Shown piece after piece: positions 7,755-16,972 of a DNA stretch of 64,000 nucleotides. Position numbers and translations under genes: made by a program. The notes below the pieces were generated by a model. That model saw only the letters and a program-made list of their open reading frames with translations, did not search any database and had not been told where the DNA came from. Position 1 is the stretch's first letter. Each line of letters starts with the position of its first letter. Source of the DNA: CAVORD01 sp963698535 (GTDB lineage Bacteria; Bacteroidota; Bacteroidia; Bacteroidales; VadinHA17); assembly GCA_963698535.1 (NCBI GenBank), contig CAVORD010000001.1:1054001-1118000 (forward strand), given 5' to 3'.

Positions 7755-9512
7755 ATGAAAAAGCTGTTCCTATCTGTTTCGGTAATAATAATTGCAACTC
7801 TCCTTAATCTCTCAGGACAAGTTGCCCCATGGCTCAGGTACGATAAGAATGAGTCGCTGCCATACGATGAAGTGATAGCAGCCTATAAGCAGATGGATAA
7901 GGACCATAAAACGGCCAGGCTGGTAGAGATGGGTAAATCGGATATAGGTAAACCTATTCATCTCTTTTTGATATCGGGTGATGGCGATTTTGATCCCGCT
8001 TCACTTAAGAAAAAGGGAAAAACCATTATACTGATAAACAATGGCATACACCCCGGTGAGCCTGAAGGTATAGACGCGTCGATACAGTATTCGTGGAATT
8101 TACTTTACAATAAGAAGGGCACCGAAGTTTTAAAAAACACGGTAATAGCCATTATACCTGTATACAATATCGGAGGTACTCTCAACAGGAGCCCCTACTT
8201 CAGGTTGAACCAGAACGGACCGGTAGAGAAGGGCGCCAGGAGAAATGCCACCAATCTCGACCTTAACCGCGACTTTGCGAAGCAGGACAGTCATAATGCC
8301 AGAACCTTCGCCGCCATCTGGCAATTTCTTCAGCCCGATGTTTTCCTCGACACCCACACTACTAACGGATCTGACCATCAGTTTACCCTCACCCTTCTGC
8401 CGACACAATACCAGAGGATGGAGGAGCCCATGGGTAAATTCTTTATTGAGGTAATGGAACCGGAACTCTATTCCAGAATGAAGAAAAACTCGGTTTATGG
8501 TATGATACCCTATGTACAGTTCATGGAGCGGGGAAAGATAAGTTCGATCCTGGGTTTTGAAGATCATCCATACTACTCAACAGGATATGCATCGATGTTC
8601 AACAGTTTTGCCTTTATGACCGAGAACCTGGTATATAAACCATTCCCGGAGAGGGTAAACAGTGTTGTTGACTTCATCGGTCAACTAACATCTTTTACAT
8701 CCGACTACAATAGCAGGATAAGAACACTTAGAGCTGAGGCAATCGAGAGCACCCGAGCAAAGCGAGAGTATGTTCTCGACTGGAAGATGGATACCACTAT
8801 TTACCGGCTACTGGAATTCAAAGGTTATGAATATGAGATGACGACCACGCCGCTTACCGGGAGGCCTACAGGAATCTACAACAGAGAGAAGCCAAGAACC
8901 GATACAATCAAATACTTCTACTCCTTCCTTCCTCAACATACCGTTAAGGCTCCTGATGCTTACATTGTTCCGCAGGGCTGGGAAAATGTGATCTCCCGGT
9001 TACGTATCAACGGAGTAGTAATGAAGCCTCTCCCCAAAGATACCACCATGCTGGTTGAATCGTACTATATTGAATCTTCCGAAGCTGATAAACGTTCCAC
9101 TCAGGGGCACTATGTCAATTCCAGGATCTCATTAAGGACGGAGACCGGTGAGAGAAAGTTTTATGCGGGAGATATGAGGATAGAGCTCAATCAGGTCTCT
9201 AATAAATATATTGTTGCCCTGCTGGAACCGGAAGGGCCGGCCTCGTTCCTGAGATGGAACTTCTTCGATGCAGTACTCGAAGGACAGGATTTCTTCTCTA
9301 TATGGGGATTTGAGAGCCATGCCAAGGAACTTCTTGACAAGGACGAAGAACTGGCTTCTCAATTTGAGGAGAGAAGGCGCAATGACCCTGATTTTGCATC
9401 AGACCCCGTGGCCCAGTTGCAGTTTATCTACCAGAAGGCGCCCCACTCAATAATTGAGAAGAGCAATTTTCTTTATCCTGTGGCGAGAGTCTACAACTCC
9501 AGAGAACGTTAG
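7755..9512 (+). CDS. secreted M14 zinc carboxypeptidase
   Basis: This 585-residue protein has a signal peptide (about 1-21) and an M14 catalytic domain. Zinc ligands are H99 and E102 in NNGIHPGEPEG and H201 in LDTHTTNG; NLDLNRDF at 167-174 supplies the substrate-binding Asn/Arg. It should act in the periplasm or outside, removing C-terminal residues from peptides. The C-terminal 250 residues are not recognised and may be a family-specific extension. A second, larger M14 paralogue is at 41566-44142. It is convergent with the FAH-family gene. Confidence 0.88.
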   Translation: MKKLFLSVSVIIIATLLNLSGQVAPWLRYDKNESLPYDEVIAAYKQMDKDHKTARLVEMGKSDIGKPIHLFLISGDGDFDPASLKKKGKTIILINNGIHPGEPEGIDASIQYSWNLLYNKKGTEVLKNTVIAIIPVYNIGGTLNRSPYFRLNQNGPVEKGARRNATNLDLNRDFAKQDSHNARTFAAIWQFLQPDVFLDTHTTNGSDHQFTLTLLPTQYQRMEEPMGKFFIEVMEPELYSRMKKNSVYGMIPYVQFMERGKISSILGFEDHPYYSTGYASMFNSFAFMTENLVYKPFPERVNSVVDFIGQLTSFTSDYNSRIRTLRAEAIESTRAKREYVLDWKMDTTIYRLLEFKGYEYEMTTTPLTGRPTGIYNREKPRTDTIKYFYSFLPQHTVKAPDAYIVPQGWENVISRLRINGVVMKPLPKDTTMLVESYYIESSEADKRSTQGHYVNSRISLRTETGERKFYAGDMRIELNQVSNKYIVALLEPEGPASFLRWNFFDAVLEGQDFFSIWGFESHAKELLDKDEELASQFEERRRNDPDFASDPVAQLQFIYQKAPHSIIEKSNFLYPVARVYNSRER

Positions 9513-9567
9513 AAGACAGGGGTTAAAAAATCTATCAGGGCACTATTATAGCTGAATTAAACCTCAG

Positions 9568-10179
9568 TTACTTAATTCTGAAGTCCAGCACCTTCTTTTG
9601 ACCAAGAGATGCCACCAGGTTGTCATTCCTCCTTAACGGACCTACACCGCTGGGGGTACCTGTGAAAATGAGGTCACCTGTTTTAAGAGTATAGAATCTT
9701 GAAACATGTGCTATGATCTCACCGATGGAAAAGATCATATCTGAACTGTTTCCCGTCTGAACCCTTTTCCCGTTGATATCAAGGCTGAAGGTAATGTTTT
9801 CAGGATTACCGGCTTCTTCCACCGGAATAAACAGGCCTACCGGTGCTGACCCATCGAAAGTTTTTGAGATTTCCCAGGGCAGACCGGCCCTGGATTGGCG
9901 GTTTTGCAGATCGCGGGCAGTAATATCAATACCAACGGTTACGGCATCAAAATAGCGGTATGCAAACTTTTTGCTTATTCCCTTACCAAGCTTTGAGATA
10001 CGGAGAACCAACTCAGCTTCATACTGGATATCTTCCGAAAAATCGGGAAGGAAGAAGGGCTTATTTTTAAGGAGTAGTGATGAATCAGGCTTAAGGAAGA
10101 TAAGGGGCTCATCAGGAAACTGCCGACCCATTTCTATCGCATGTGTCCTGTAATTCAGGCCAATACAGATTATCTTCAT
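9568..10179 (-). CDS. fumarylacetoacetate hydrolase-family protein
   Basis: This 203-residue single-domain FAH protein keeps the metal-binding acids E54 and E56 (QYEAELVLRI) and D85 (TVGIDITARDLQ), and the late signature GDLIFTGTPSGVGP. The length fits YcgM/FAHD1-type acylpyruvate hydrolases or oxaloacetate decarboxylases rather than full FAH. The substrate is not resolved. It starts one base after the stop of the exonuclease frame and is probably the last gene of the minus-strand run beginning at surE. Confidence 0.85.
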   Translation of the reverse strand: MKIICIGLNYRTHAIEMGRQFPDEPLIFLKPDSSLLLKNKPFFLPDFSEDIQYEAELVLRISKLGKGISKKFAYRYFDAVTVGIDITARDLQNRQSRAGLPWEISKTFDGSAPVGLFIPVEEAGNPENITFSLDINGKRVQTGNSSDMIFSIGEIIAHVSRFYTLKTGDLIFTGTPSGVGPLRRNDNLVASLGQKKVLDFRIK

Positions 10180-10180
10180 T

Positions 10181-10435
10181 CTAGCTGTTTTTCGATTCCA
10201 GTGGTTTCAGCCTGATCTTGGTGAGCACATCCTTGGTATCCTGGGGGAAATCTCCATTCATCATCCAGGAATAATATGACGGCTCCTCATCAAATACCTT
10301 CGTAACAGGTTTCCCACGGTGCTTACCAAAATTAAATACCTCTATCCCATCTTCGTTAAAGATTATTCTACCTGCGAGGTCAGCATTCTTATTGTGCGAA
10401 CTAAAAGCCGACGAGGCTTTCCACATCATTTCCAA
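10181..10435 (-). CDS. DnaQ-like exonuclease, C-terminal part (frame-broken)
   Basis: These 84 codons hold the conserved C-terminal tail found on Bacteroidota 3'-5' exonucleases of this type: FSSHNKNADLAGRI, then EVFNFGKHRGKPV and SYYSWMMNGDFP. The native part begins at about codon 10; the earlier codons overlap the upstream frame. Read in phase after VESLV, the tail continues the exonuclease as VESLVAFSSHNKN once a single G is removed from the GG at about 10408. Alone it has no catalytic residues. Confidence 0.75.
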   Translation of the reverse strand: MEMMWKASSAFSSHNKNADLAGRIIFNEDGIEVFNFGKHRGKPVTKVFDEEPSYYSWMMNGDFPQDTKDVLTKIRLKPLESKNS

Positions 10436-10958
10436 TGTCGGGATATCTCTCTATCTGGGCCTTAAGGATATCGTATGTAGCCTGAGTATCCGATTTGGCT
10501 GAATGAGCGTCGGTAAGCTCCTTATTACAGTAATACCTGTAGGCGGCAGAGAGGGTTCTCTGCTCCTTACGGTGAAATATAACCTGTACATCAACGAACT
10601 TGGGCTTGCGGAAATTAACCTCCACACCTGCCCTGTTGAATTCCTCCATAAGGATAGGGAAATCAAACTTTATTGCATTATACCCTGCCATATCACAACC
10701 TTCAATGAAGGCAGCAATCTTCCTGGCCAGATCAGCAAATTTCGGGGAATTGGCTACATCCTTATTTGAGATACCATGAATGGCTGTTGTCTTTTCGGGA
10801 ATAGGAATACCAGGATTAATAAGAGAGTGAAGCCACTCTTCCGAGCCATCGGGCTGGACTTTAAGTATTGCCAGTTCAACAATACGGTCAGCTGTAATAT
10901 TAATCCCTGTGGTCTCGAGGTCGAGGAATACCAGTGGTCTCTTCAGGTTCAATGCCAT
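10401..10958 (-). CDS. 3'-5' exonuclease, DnaQ/DEDDh family (frame-broken)
   Basis: These 185 codons carry the whole catalytic domain. Exo I is FLDLETTGI at about 11-19 (D and E), exo II is AGYNAIKFDFPIL and exo III contains H152 and D157 in DAHSAKSDTQATYD. The family trims 3' ends during replication or repair; this short stand-alone form is not the polymerase subunit itself. The frame ends at TAG 10401-10403, and the expected tail continues one base out of phase at 10181-10435. The codon before the stop is TTT followed by T, so a +1 slip at TTT-TAG would also restore the frame. It lies directly downstream of dnaN. Confidence 0.85.
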   Translation of the reverse strand: MALNLKRPLVFLDLETTGINITADRIVELAILKVQPDGSEEWLHSLINPGIPIPEKTTAIHGISNKDVANSPKFADLARKIAAFIEGCDMAGYNAIKFDFPILMEEFNRAGVEVNFRKPKFVDVQVIFHRKEQRTLSAAYRYYCNKELTDAHSAKSDTQATYDILKAQIERYPDIGNDVESLVGF

Positions 10959-10989
10959 TATTTCATTATTACGGAAATAGCAGACGGAA

Positions 10990-11013
10990 GCAGGTTCCCG
11001 ATAAACAACCTGC
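10990..11013. other. hairpin between dnaN and the exonuclease gene
   Basis: A perfect 7-bp inverted repeat (GCAGGTT with AACCTGC, 10-base loop) lies in the 112-base gap. No T run follows on either strand, so it is more likely an mRNA-processing or stability hairpin than a terminator. Confidence 0.4.
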
Positions 11014-11070
11014 CTCAGATCTTACTGTAACTATTAATTAAAATTATCTGTTCAATCGGACCTGAAAGCA

Positions 11071-12201
11071 TCAGGCGTTAATCATCATAGGCATAAGAAG
11101 CATCAGCAGATCTTCCGCCTCATTGCTTGTTTCAGCCGGAAGGAAGAGGCCCGCTCTTGTAGGATCAGCCAGTTCCACATGTACATCGGCAGATGAAAGG
11201 TTGGATAATATTTCGATCAGGAAAACAGACTTGAAGCCTATCTCCATGTCATCACCTGAGTACTGGCACTTGATTCTTTCGTATGCACTTATAGAAAAGT
11301 CAATATCCTGTGCTGACACAACTACCTGGTTGCCTGTAAGCTGTAGTTTTACCAGATTGCTTGCCTGATTTGAGAATACAGAAACCCTCTTCAGCGTATT
11401 GTAAAATTCAGCCCTGTCGATAATAAGCTTTCTGGGATTATTCTTTGGAATTACAGAGTTATAGTTAGGATAGTTGCCCTCTACCAGGCGGCAAACGACC
11501 TTATAATCGGAAAGGGTAAAAAATGCATTCTTATCGTCGAACTCCAGGCTTACCACACCCTCTTCCCGCGGAAGGATATTTTTAAGCAGAGCGGCCGGCT
11601 TTTTGGGAAGGATAAAGGATGCAGTCTCTTCTGCCCGTGCGTCTGTTCTCTGATACTTAACAAGTTTATGAGCATCTGAAGCAACGAATACAAGTCCTTC
11701 TGTTGAAGCTTCCACCAGGATGCCTCCCATAACAGGCCTAAGCTCATCATCAGCTGTTGCAAACAGGGTTTTATTGATACCCGACATCAGTATCTCTGCG
11801 GTAAGATTAAAGGCTATTCTCTTCTCGCTGCGAATAGACGGCAGAACGGGGAAATCCACACCGTTTTGCCCAACGACATTAAACTTACCGTTCTCAGAAC
11901 TGATCACTACAGCCATGGTATCGTTGTTGATATCAAAAGCCAGGGGCTGCTCTGGAAAAACCTTCAGTGTCTCAAGTAAAATTCTCGCCGGAACAGCAAT
12001 CATTCCCTTCCCACTTGCATTTTCTATCTTCATTTGGGTAATAAGGGTGGTCTCCAGATCTGATGCAGTTATGATCAGTTCATTTCCGGTGAGGTTAAAT
12101 AGAAAATTATCGAGTATCGGGAGGGTATTCTTAGAGCTTATAACCCTGCTTATAGCCTGTAAGTGACCCAGAAGTTCTGTACTTGATACGACAAATTTCA
12201 T
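11071..12201 (-). CDS. dnaN: DNA polymerase III sliding clamp (beta subunit)
   Basis: This 376-residue protein is the ring-forming processivity clamp of the replicase, made of three related clamp folds. It starts MKFVVSSTELLGHLQAISRVI and ends with the family-typical LLMLLMPMMINA. Conserved internal stretches include GGILVEAS and VVCRLVEGNYPNYNSVIP. Full length for the family. It sits after the GldF/GldG/DUF4340 genes and before a DnaQ-like exonuclease on the same strand, far from any dnaA in this window. Confidence 0.97.
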   Translation of the reverse strand: MKFVVSSTELLGHLQAISRVISSKNTLPILDNFLFNLTGNELIITASDLETTLITQMKIENASGKGMIAVPARILLETLKVFPEQPLAFDINNDTMAVVISSENGKFNVVGQNGVDFPVLPSIRSEKRIAFNLTAEILMSGINKTLFATADDELRPVMGGILVEASTEGLVFVASDAHKLVKYQRTDARAEETASFILPKKPAALLKNILPREEGVVSLEFDDKNAFFTLSDYKVVCRLVEGNYPNYNSVIPKNNPRKLIIDRAEFYNTLKRVSVFSNQASNLVKLQLTGNQVVVSAQDIDFSISAYERIKCQYSGDDMEIGFKSVFLIEILSNLSSADVHVELADPTRAGLFLPAETSNEAEDLLMLLMPMMINA

Positions 12202-12331
12202 ATATCCGTTTTATTTTTTGGTTTTTGTAGTAATATTTCTTCCTGAAGAAAGGATTAACTACCTGATAAGCAGATAAATTAAAACTGCGGCAGGAAATAC
12301 CAATATTACAAAAAAAACTATTAACCGCAAA

Positions 12332-13318
12332 CTAATTATTGCCGATTAGAAAATAGGATACATTTTTAAGCAGAGGATCCAGATCATAGTATCGGGCAAT
12401 AAAATAGTTGTCTGATTGTCTCATTTTACCGAAGATGATATCACTGTTTATTATCCTCTCCCCCTCCTCAATATTAATAACCTGGAAGAAATCGGCAGTA
12501 ACCGAGGTTCCGTCATTGAGCGAAAGTTCGACAGAGAAGAGCTGTGAACCCGGCTCCCTGGCTCTCTCAGTAGCCGGTGGCCTCCATATTTCAGTGAAGG
12601 GGACATATACAAAATAGGAAATATATCTTTCGATCTTTTTCTCATCCACTTTCATGAGAGTACCATTGGCATAGAATCTGTAGCCGGTGTCGGGATTACC
12701 TGTTATACTGAATGAGTCAGAGTCATTGGCAGCATAGTTAACGCTTATGGCACTGATCTCTGATGGCATATGGGAGAATATAACATATGGCATCCAGCTT
12801 TCACTCCTCGGTGAAAAAAGAGAGCCAATCTTAAGGTCATATCCCTTAAGAGTAATGATATAAGCTCCCTTGCCACTGCCAGGAACTATTATGTTACCAA
12901 AGCGGTTCGTCTGGGTACTGTAGATGGTAAACCTCCGTGAAAGTCCTGCTGTGCCTTTTATTTTCACAAGGGTGGAGGGTGGATCTTCATCCATAAGTAT
13001 CTCTTTAAGGAGATCATCGGACACAGGTGATTTGATCTCCCCCTGGAACAGTATTTCCTGAACGATGGCAATAGCTTCACGGTTGATCTTATCCGATCCG
13101 TTAACATACCATTTTCCCTGTTTCTGTGTAAGTATCACCGAAGACTCTTCTCCTTCCAGGGTTATTTGTGTTATGACTTTACCCTGCGGTATGGCAAAGC
13201 CTGTTGCCTGGTCGCTGAATAGATCTTTTTCGCGCGAGATACAGAGTGTTACGATCAGCGTCGTGACCAGGATCACCAGTATAAGTTTATTCGACTTCTT
13301 TACTCTCTTAAGAACCAT
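12332..13318 (-). CDS. DUF4340-domain protein linked to the GldFG ABC system
   Basis: From ATG 13318, the likely start, the protein has 328 residues: an N-terminal anchor (about 8-28, KLILVILVTTLIVTLCI) and then an extracytoplasmic beta-rich region of DUF4340 type. An in-frame start at 13369 lies far inside gldG and is less likely; 13318 overlaps the gldG end by 11 bases, typical of coupled genes. DUF4340 proteins often follow GldG/ABC_transp_aux proteins and are thought to be accessory parts of that transporter. Function is inferred from position only. Confidence 0.75.
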   Translation of the reverse strand: MVLKRVKKSNKLILVILVTTLIVTLCISREKDLFSDQATGFAIPQGKVITQITLEGEESSVILTQKQGKWYVNGSDKINREAIAIVQEILFQGEIKSPVSDDLLKEILMDEDPPSTLVKIKGTAGLSRRFTIYSTQTNRFGNIIVPGSGKGAYIITLKGYDLKIGSLFSPRSESWMPYVIFSHMPSEISAISVNYAANDSDSFSITGNPDTGYRFYANGTLMKVDEKKIERYISYFVYVPFTEIWRPPATERAREPGSQLFSVELSLNDGTSVTADFFQVINIEEGERIINSDIIFGKMRQSDNYFIARYYDLDPLLKNVSYFLIGNN

Positions 13319-15020
13319 AGCGATAGCGTCTATAGAAGTTAAAAAGCAGTCCGGCAAATATAATGACAAGGATAGGCCCTATTGTATTAATAAGCTGAAG
13401 TGACAGCTTCATCGATTTAACCTTAGCCCTGTCGGTGATCCTCAGCTTGATCTCTCTGCCGCGCAGTTCGACCAGACCTCTGTCATCTGTAATATAGTTG
13501 ATCGCATTAATGAGGAAATCCTTATTTCCGAACATTTGCATCGTATACCTGTCGAGACTGAGATCAAGCGGCACCAAATCCCCGCCTACCCTTCTCACAT
13601 CGTTTCTGATAATGTCGCCATCGGCAACCACCAGTATCGCACTCTCCTTGCTCTCCTTTAATAATTCAACATTCTGGTCGGTAAGATGAGAAACCATCCT
13701 GTTTCGGTATAACGACTGGAATTTCCCCTGGGCAAGTACAGCCACAGGAAGTGATGGTCTTGAAAATGCAGATTCCGGAGGCTGTTTACGAAACTCATCG
13801 AGTCGTATAACCACAGGTGGAGTAACAACCCGGGAAGGTCCTGAGCTGGCCAGAAGGACTGTTTTTCTGATGCCGTAATCCATCCCCACAGTATCTATAT
13901 AGCCTGTGAAATTGGTCCTTACCTTATTAATATTCTTGGTTATCGGGCTGTTGGCTGAAGGCTCAAGAAGAGGATAGTAGATCCACGGCACGGGGATATA
14001 CTGGCTCTTGGCATCTGCCGAGGTTGCCATCACGGGAATGATAAGGCACTGATTATCCTGTACCAGCACCGGGTTAAGCCTGAAACCATAGTTAAAGAGC
14101 ATATCCTCAACACCCAGCTCTCTGTAGAATGCTACCGTTGATCCCATTGCCAGACTATCGGTATTTACGTCAACGGCATCCAATAGCCATACCACTCTTC
14201 CTCCCTTCATAAGGTACTGGTCGAGGACAAGTTTATCTGATTCATCAAATTTTTCACCTGGTCCGGCAATAACTATAGCAGCATATGAATCAAGAACGCC
14301 TACCCGTCCCTGGATAACGCCTCTGTCAACATTGAAATACTTTGCAAGTTCCAGCATTATATCACCCGTTTCCACTTCGCTGTATTCACCGTGACCCTCA
14401 ATAAATGCTATCCTTTTTATAGTATCGGAGGTGAGCGTATGTATTGTTTTAATTAGCTCATATTCAAGTCCTTCAATTGAGTTAGAGAGATTTTGTTCTG
14501 CGCTTACTCCCGGATTATTCCTGAGGAAATTAACCGGAACCTCCGCTCCGTTGTAATTAATTATAAGTCCGGGGAAGATGATCTTCTGCGAGGTCCCTCC
14601 CTCCTCATCGCCGGCCTGAACATTTATAGGTGTCAAACCTCTGGCTGCAAGTTCTTCCTGAAATGAGGCTCTGGCCTTGGGGTCCTTTATAGCGACAGGG
14701 TTCACGAACTCAAAATCTATTTTCCTTCGTGAGTAGACCCTGAATTCATTAAGGAGATCACCTACACTTCTGCGCAGTTTCTTGAATCCTATTGGCATCT
14801 CCCCGTCCAGAAAGACCTGAATCAGTATCCTGTCATCGATGTCACCCAGTATCTCCTTCGTAGGAGCTGAAAGCGTATATCTGCCATCTTCCGTCAGATC
14901 GATCCTGACCCTGATAAAGGATGATATGATCATTATCATTACCGTAACGGCAGCTATGGCAAGGAACCCTGCAATATTTTTCATCTTCAGCTGCGTGTCA
15001 CTATTAAAAAAAGAGCTCAT
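13308..15020 (-). CDS. gldG: gliding-type ABC auxiliary protein GldG
   Basis: This 570-residue protein has an N-terminal membrane helix (about 15-36), a large extracytoplasmic ABC_transp_aux region and a C-terminal membrane helix (about 545-562, INTIGPILVIIFAGLLF). The early stretch IRVRIDLTEDGRYTLSAPTKEIL is typical of GldG. In Flavobacterium GldA, GldF and GldG form an ABC transporter needed for gliding; many non-gliding Bacteroidota also encode GldF/GldG. It follows gldF after two bases. No gldA ATPase gene is adjacent. Confidence 0.9.
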   Translation of the reverse strand: MSSFFNSDTQLKMKNIAGFLAIAAVTVMIMIISSFIRVRIDLTEDGRYTLSAPTKEILGDIDDRILIQVFLDGEMPIGFKKLRRSVGDLLNEFRVYSRRKIDFEFVNPVAIKDPKARASFQEELAARGLTPINVQAGDEEGGTSQKIIFPGLIINYNGAEVPVNFLRNNPGVSAEQNLSNSIEGLEYELIKTIHTLTSDTIKRIAFIEGHGEYSEVETGDIMLELAKYFNVDRGVIQGRVGVLDSYAAIVIAGPGEKFDESDKLVLDQYLMKGGRVVWLLDAVDVNTDSLAMGSTVAFYRELGVEDMLFNYGFRLNPVLVQDNQCLIIPVMATSADAKSQYIPVPWIYYPLLEPSANSPITKNINKVRTNFTGYIDTVGMDYGIRKTVLLASSGPSRVVTPPVVIRLDEFRKQPPESAFSRPSLPVAVLAQGKFQSLYRNRMVSHLTDQNVELLKESKESAILVVADGDIIRNDVRRVGGDLVPLDLSLDRYTMQMFGNKDFLINAINYITDDRGLVELRGREIKLRITDRAKVKSMKLSLQLINTIGPILVIIFAGLLFNFYRRYRYGS

Positions 15021-15022
15021 AT

Positions 15023-15760
15023 CTATCTTTTCCAGTTACGTGAAACAAGTACCAGGCGTGTAGCCTCCAGAAAGATGAACGCCACCCCCAGGAAATATGC
15101 AATATCCCTGATATCAACTATTCCCCTTGATATTGACCTGTAGTGCTCATTTATTCCAAATTGTATCACCACCTCATCTATAGCTTTGAGCCCCGGCAAG
15201 AGGGCAAAAGAGTCGAATCCGGCGTACATAATAAAGGAGAGAACCACTGCTATAAGAAATGCAATAACCTGATTATCGGTCAATGACGAGCTAAAGACAC
15301 CAATAGAAGCGTAAACGGAGGCTAGACAAAAAAGTCCGATAGCCGAACCAAATATTGCTCCCTTGTCGAGGTTACCGACAGGATCGCCAAGGTAGTAAAC
15401 TGAAAAGTAGTAGATTATTGCCGGGAGCAATGACAGCAGGATAAGTGCCACCGATGCAAAAAACTTACCGGATATAATTGCTCTTTCAGTAACAGGCCTT
15501 GTTACCAGTAGTTCAAGTGTTCCACCCCTCTTCTCTTCCGAGATCATACGCATCGTAATCGCAGGCACAAGAAAGAGGAAGACCCATGGTGAAAGCATAA
15601 AGAGAGAATCAAGAGAGGCATAGCCATTATCGAGAATATTCCATTCGCCCGGGAATATCCACATAAAAAGGCTGTTAATCAGCAGGAAAACAGCTATAAC
15701 CACATAGCCGGTAAGAGTGCTGAAGAAACCAGTGATCTCCTTTTTAAGTATTGACAGCAT
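15023..15760 (-). CDS. gldF: gliding-type ABC permease GldF
   Basis: This 245-residue integral membrane protein has about six helices and ABC-2 permease character. MRMISEEKRGGTLELLVTRPV at about 96-116 is the conserved cytoplasmic motif of the family. It should form the membrane channel of the GldAFG transporter. The ATPase partner is not in this neighbourhood and must be encoded elsewhere. It is followed directly by gldG. Confidence 0.9.
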   Translation of the reverse strand: MLSILKKEITGFFSTLTGYVVIAVFLLINSLFMWIFPGEWNILDNGYASLDSLFMLSPWVFLFLVPAITMRMISEEKRGGTLELLVTRPVTERAIISGKFFASVALILLSLLPAIIYYFSVYYLGDPVGNLDKGAIFGSAIGLFCLASVYASIGVFSSSLTDNQVIAFLIAVVLSFIMYAGFDSFALLPGLKAIDEVVIQFGINEHYRSISRGIVDIRDIAYFLGVAFIFLEATRLVLVSRNWKR

Positions 15761-15793
15761 AATTCAACAGGTTACACAAAAATAATAAAATGA

Positions 15794-16972
15794 CTATTTC
15801 AATTGCCTTTGCGATTCAGTAGGAACCGGCAGGTTAGTATTCTCAACCGGTGAAAGTAACACATTGGCATAATAAAACGAGAGTATCTGGTCATACTGAT
15901 ACCCCTTTTTTGCCATCTCCAGTGCACCTTCCTGACATAATCCCACTCCATGGCCATAGCCTTTGCCACTGAGAGTAACATTATCACCTGAAACTTCAAC
16001 ACTGAAGAAGGTTGATCTAAGATCCAGGTCGGTCCTTATCTGCTTCAGAGGCAAAGAGAACTCCTCGAAAGTATAGTTCTCTCTTCTTCGTGTTTGTCTG
16101 AAGATAAAATCGTGATCAGCCAGCAGATCTGTTCTTAACCCTTTTGAGTAGAGATATTCCTTCCACTCCTCCTTGGGAATAGTTTTTGTCCAAATGGCAT
16201 TGCGTGAAGAGGTACACCATGGGTCGATAACGGGTAAGAGGTAAGATTCGCCCCTGACCCAAACCCATTCTGATCGTATTGTTTCCCCTCCGCAATTGGA
16301 GTGAAAAGCTGAAATAATAAGGTTCCCTCGATTATCGATTATTACAATACCCTCGGTTGATGAGACCGCCTCATTAATGATCTGGTCGGTTGTTATTCCG
16401 TGATATGCCTGACAGTGTACCCCATCGCATAAATTAAAATTGTCGGATGAGTGTTTATGAATATTATTGTAAGTATATGTTCGTGCAATTATCGCCTGGG
16501 CCTTGTAGAACTCGGGCTTACCCCCGGGGCCGGCCTCTGCTCTGACAACAGCAGGAAGGTAATCTTCAACCTTCACAATATTGAGGGGAACAAGAACCTG
16601 CAGGTCCGGGAAAACAGTCAATCCTCCTTTATAACTCCTCCTCAGATGACTTTTGCCTCCCGGCTGCAGTCGGAAAACAGAATTATCCGATAGTGGTATT
16701 ATCTCTGCTGAATCGGCTGAGAATCCATCTATCCCGGTCATTTTAACAACCACCCTGCCCTTGTCAACAATGGCGATCAGGTGATCGCCTCTTTCGAGAT
16801 ATGAATAGTGTGAATTATTTATTCTTGCCTCATATCTGCCCGTTTCAACGCTAAGTATAAATTGGTTCTCCCGCATTTCAGAAAACAGCTTCACTCTGAT
16901 CGTGCGTGATTCCGCCGAAGAATTACTTAAGGTCAGGATAAAAAGCAGGGCAATTAATACAGATGATCTCAT
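15794..16972 (-). CDS. SpoIID/LytB-domain exported protein
   Basis: This 392-residue protein has a signal peptide (about 1-20, ending SSAES) and a SpoIID domain. Recognisable parts are the VEDYLPAVVRAEAG segment with the conserved glutamate (about 147), HCQAYHGI, and the late GKGYGHGVGLCQEGALEMA block at about 330-348. SpoIID-type enzymes are lytic transglycosylases acting on denuded peptidoglycan glycans or enhance amidases; in non-spore-formers the role is less clear. Its ATG overlaps the lpxB stop by four bases, so the two are translationally coupled. Confidence 0.88.
   Translation of the reverse strand: MRSSVLIALLFILTLSNSSAESRTIRVKLFSEMRENQFILSVETGRYEARINNSHYSYLERGDHLIAIVDKGRVVVKMTGIDGFSADSAEIIPLSDNSVFRLQPGGKSHLRRSYKGGLTVFPDLQVLVPLNIVKVEDYLPAVVRAEAGPGGKPEFYKAQAIIARTYTYNNIHKHSSDNFNLCDGVHCQAYHGITTDQIINEAVSSTEGIVIIDNRGNLIISAFHSNCGGETIRSEWVWVRGESYLLPVIDPWCTSSRNAIWTKTIPKEEWKEYLYSKGLRTDLLADHDFIFRQTRRRENYTFEEFSLPLKQIRTDLDLRSTFFSVEVSGDNVTLSGKGYGHGVGLCQEGALEMAKKGYQYDQILSFYYANVLLSPVENTNLPVPTESQRQLK

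Noticed and set aside
13319..13369. Longer start for the DUF4340 protein
   Set aside because: It would extend well into gldG and adds a non-signal segment; ATG 13318 gives a normal anchor right at the start.
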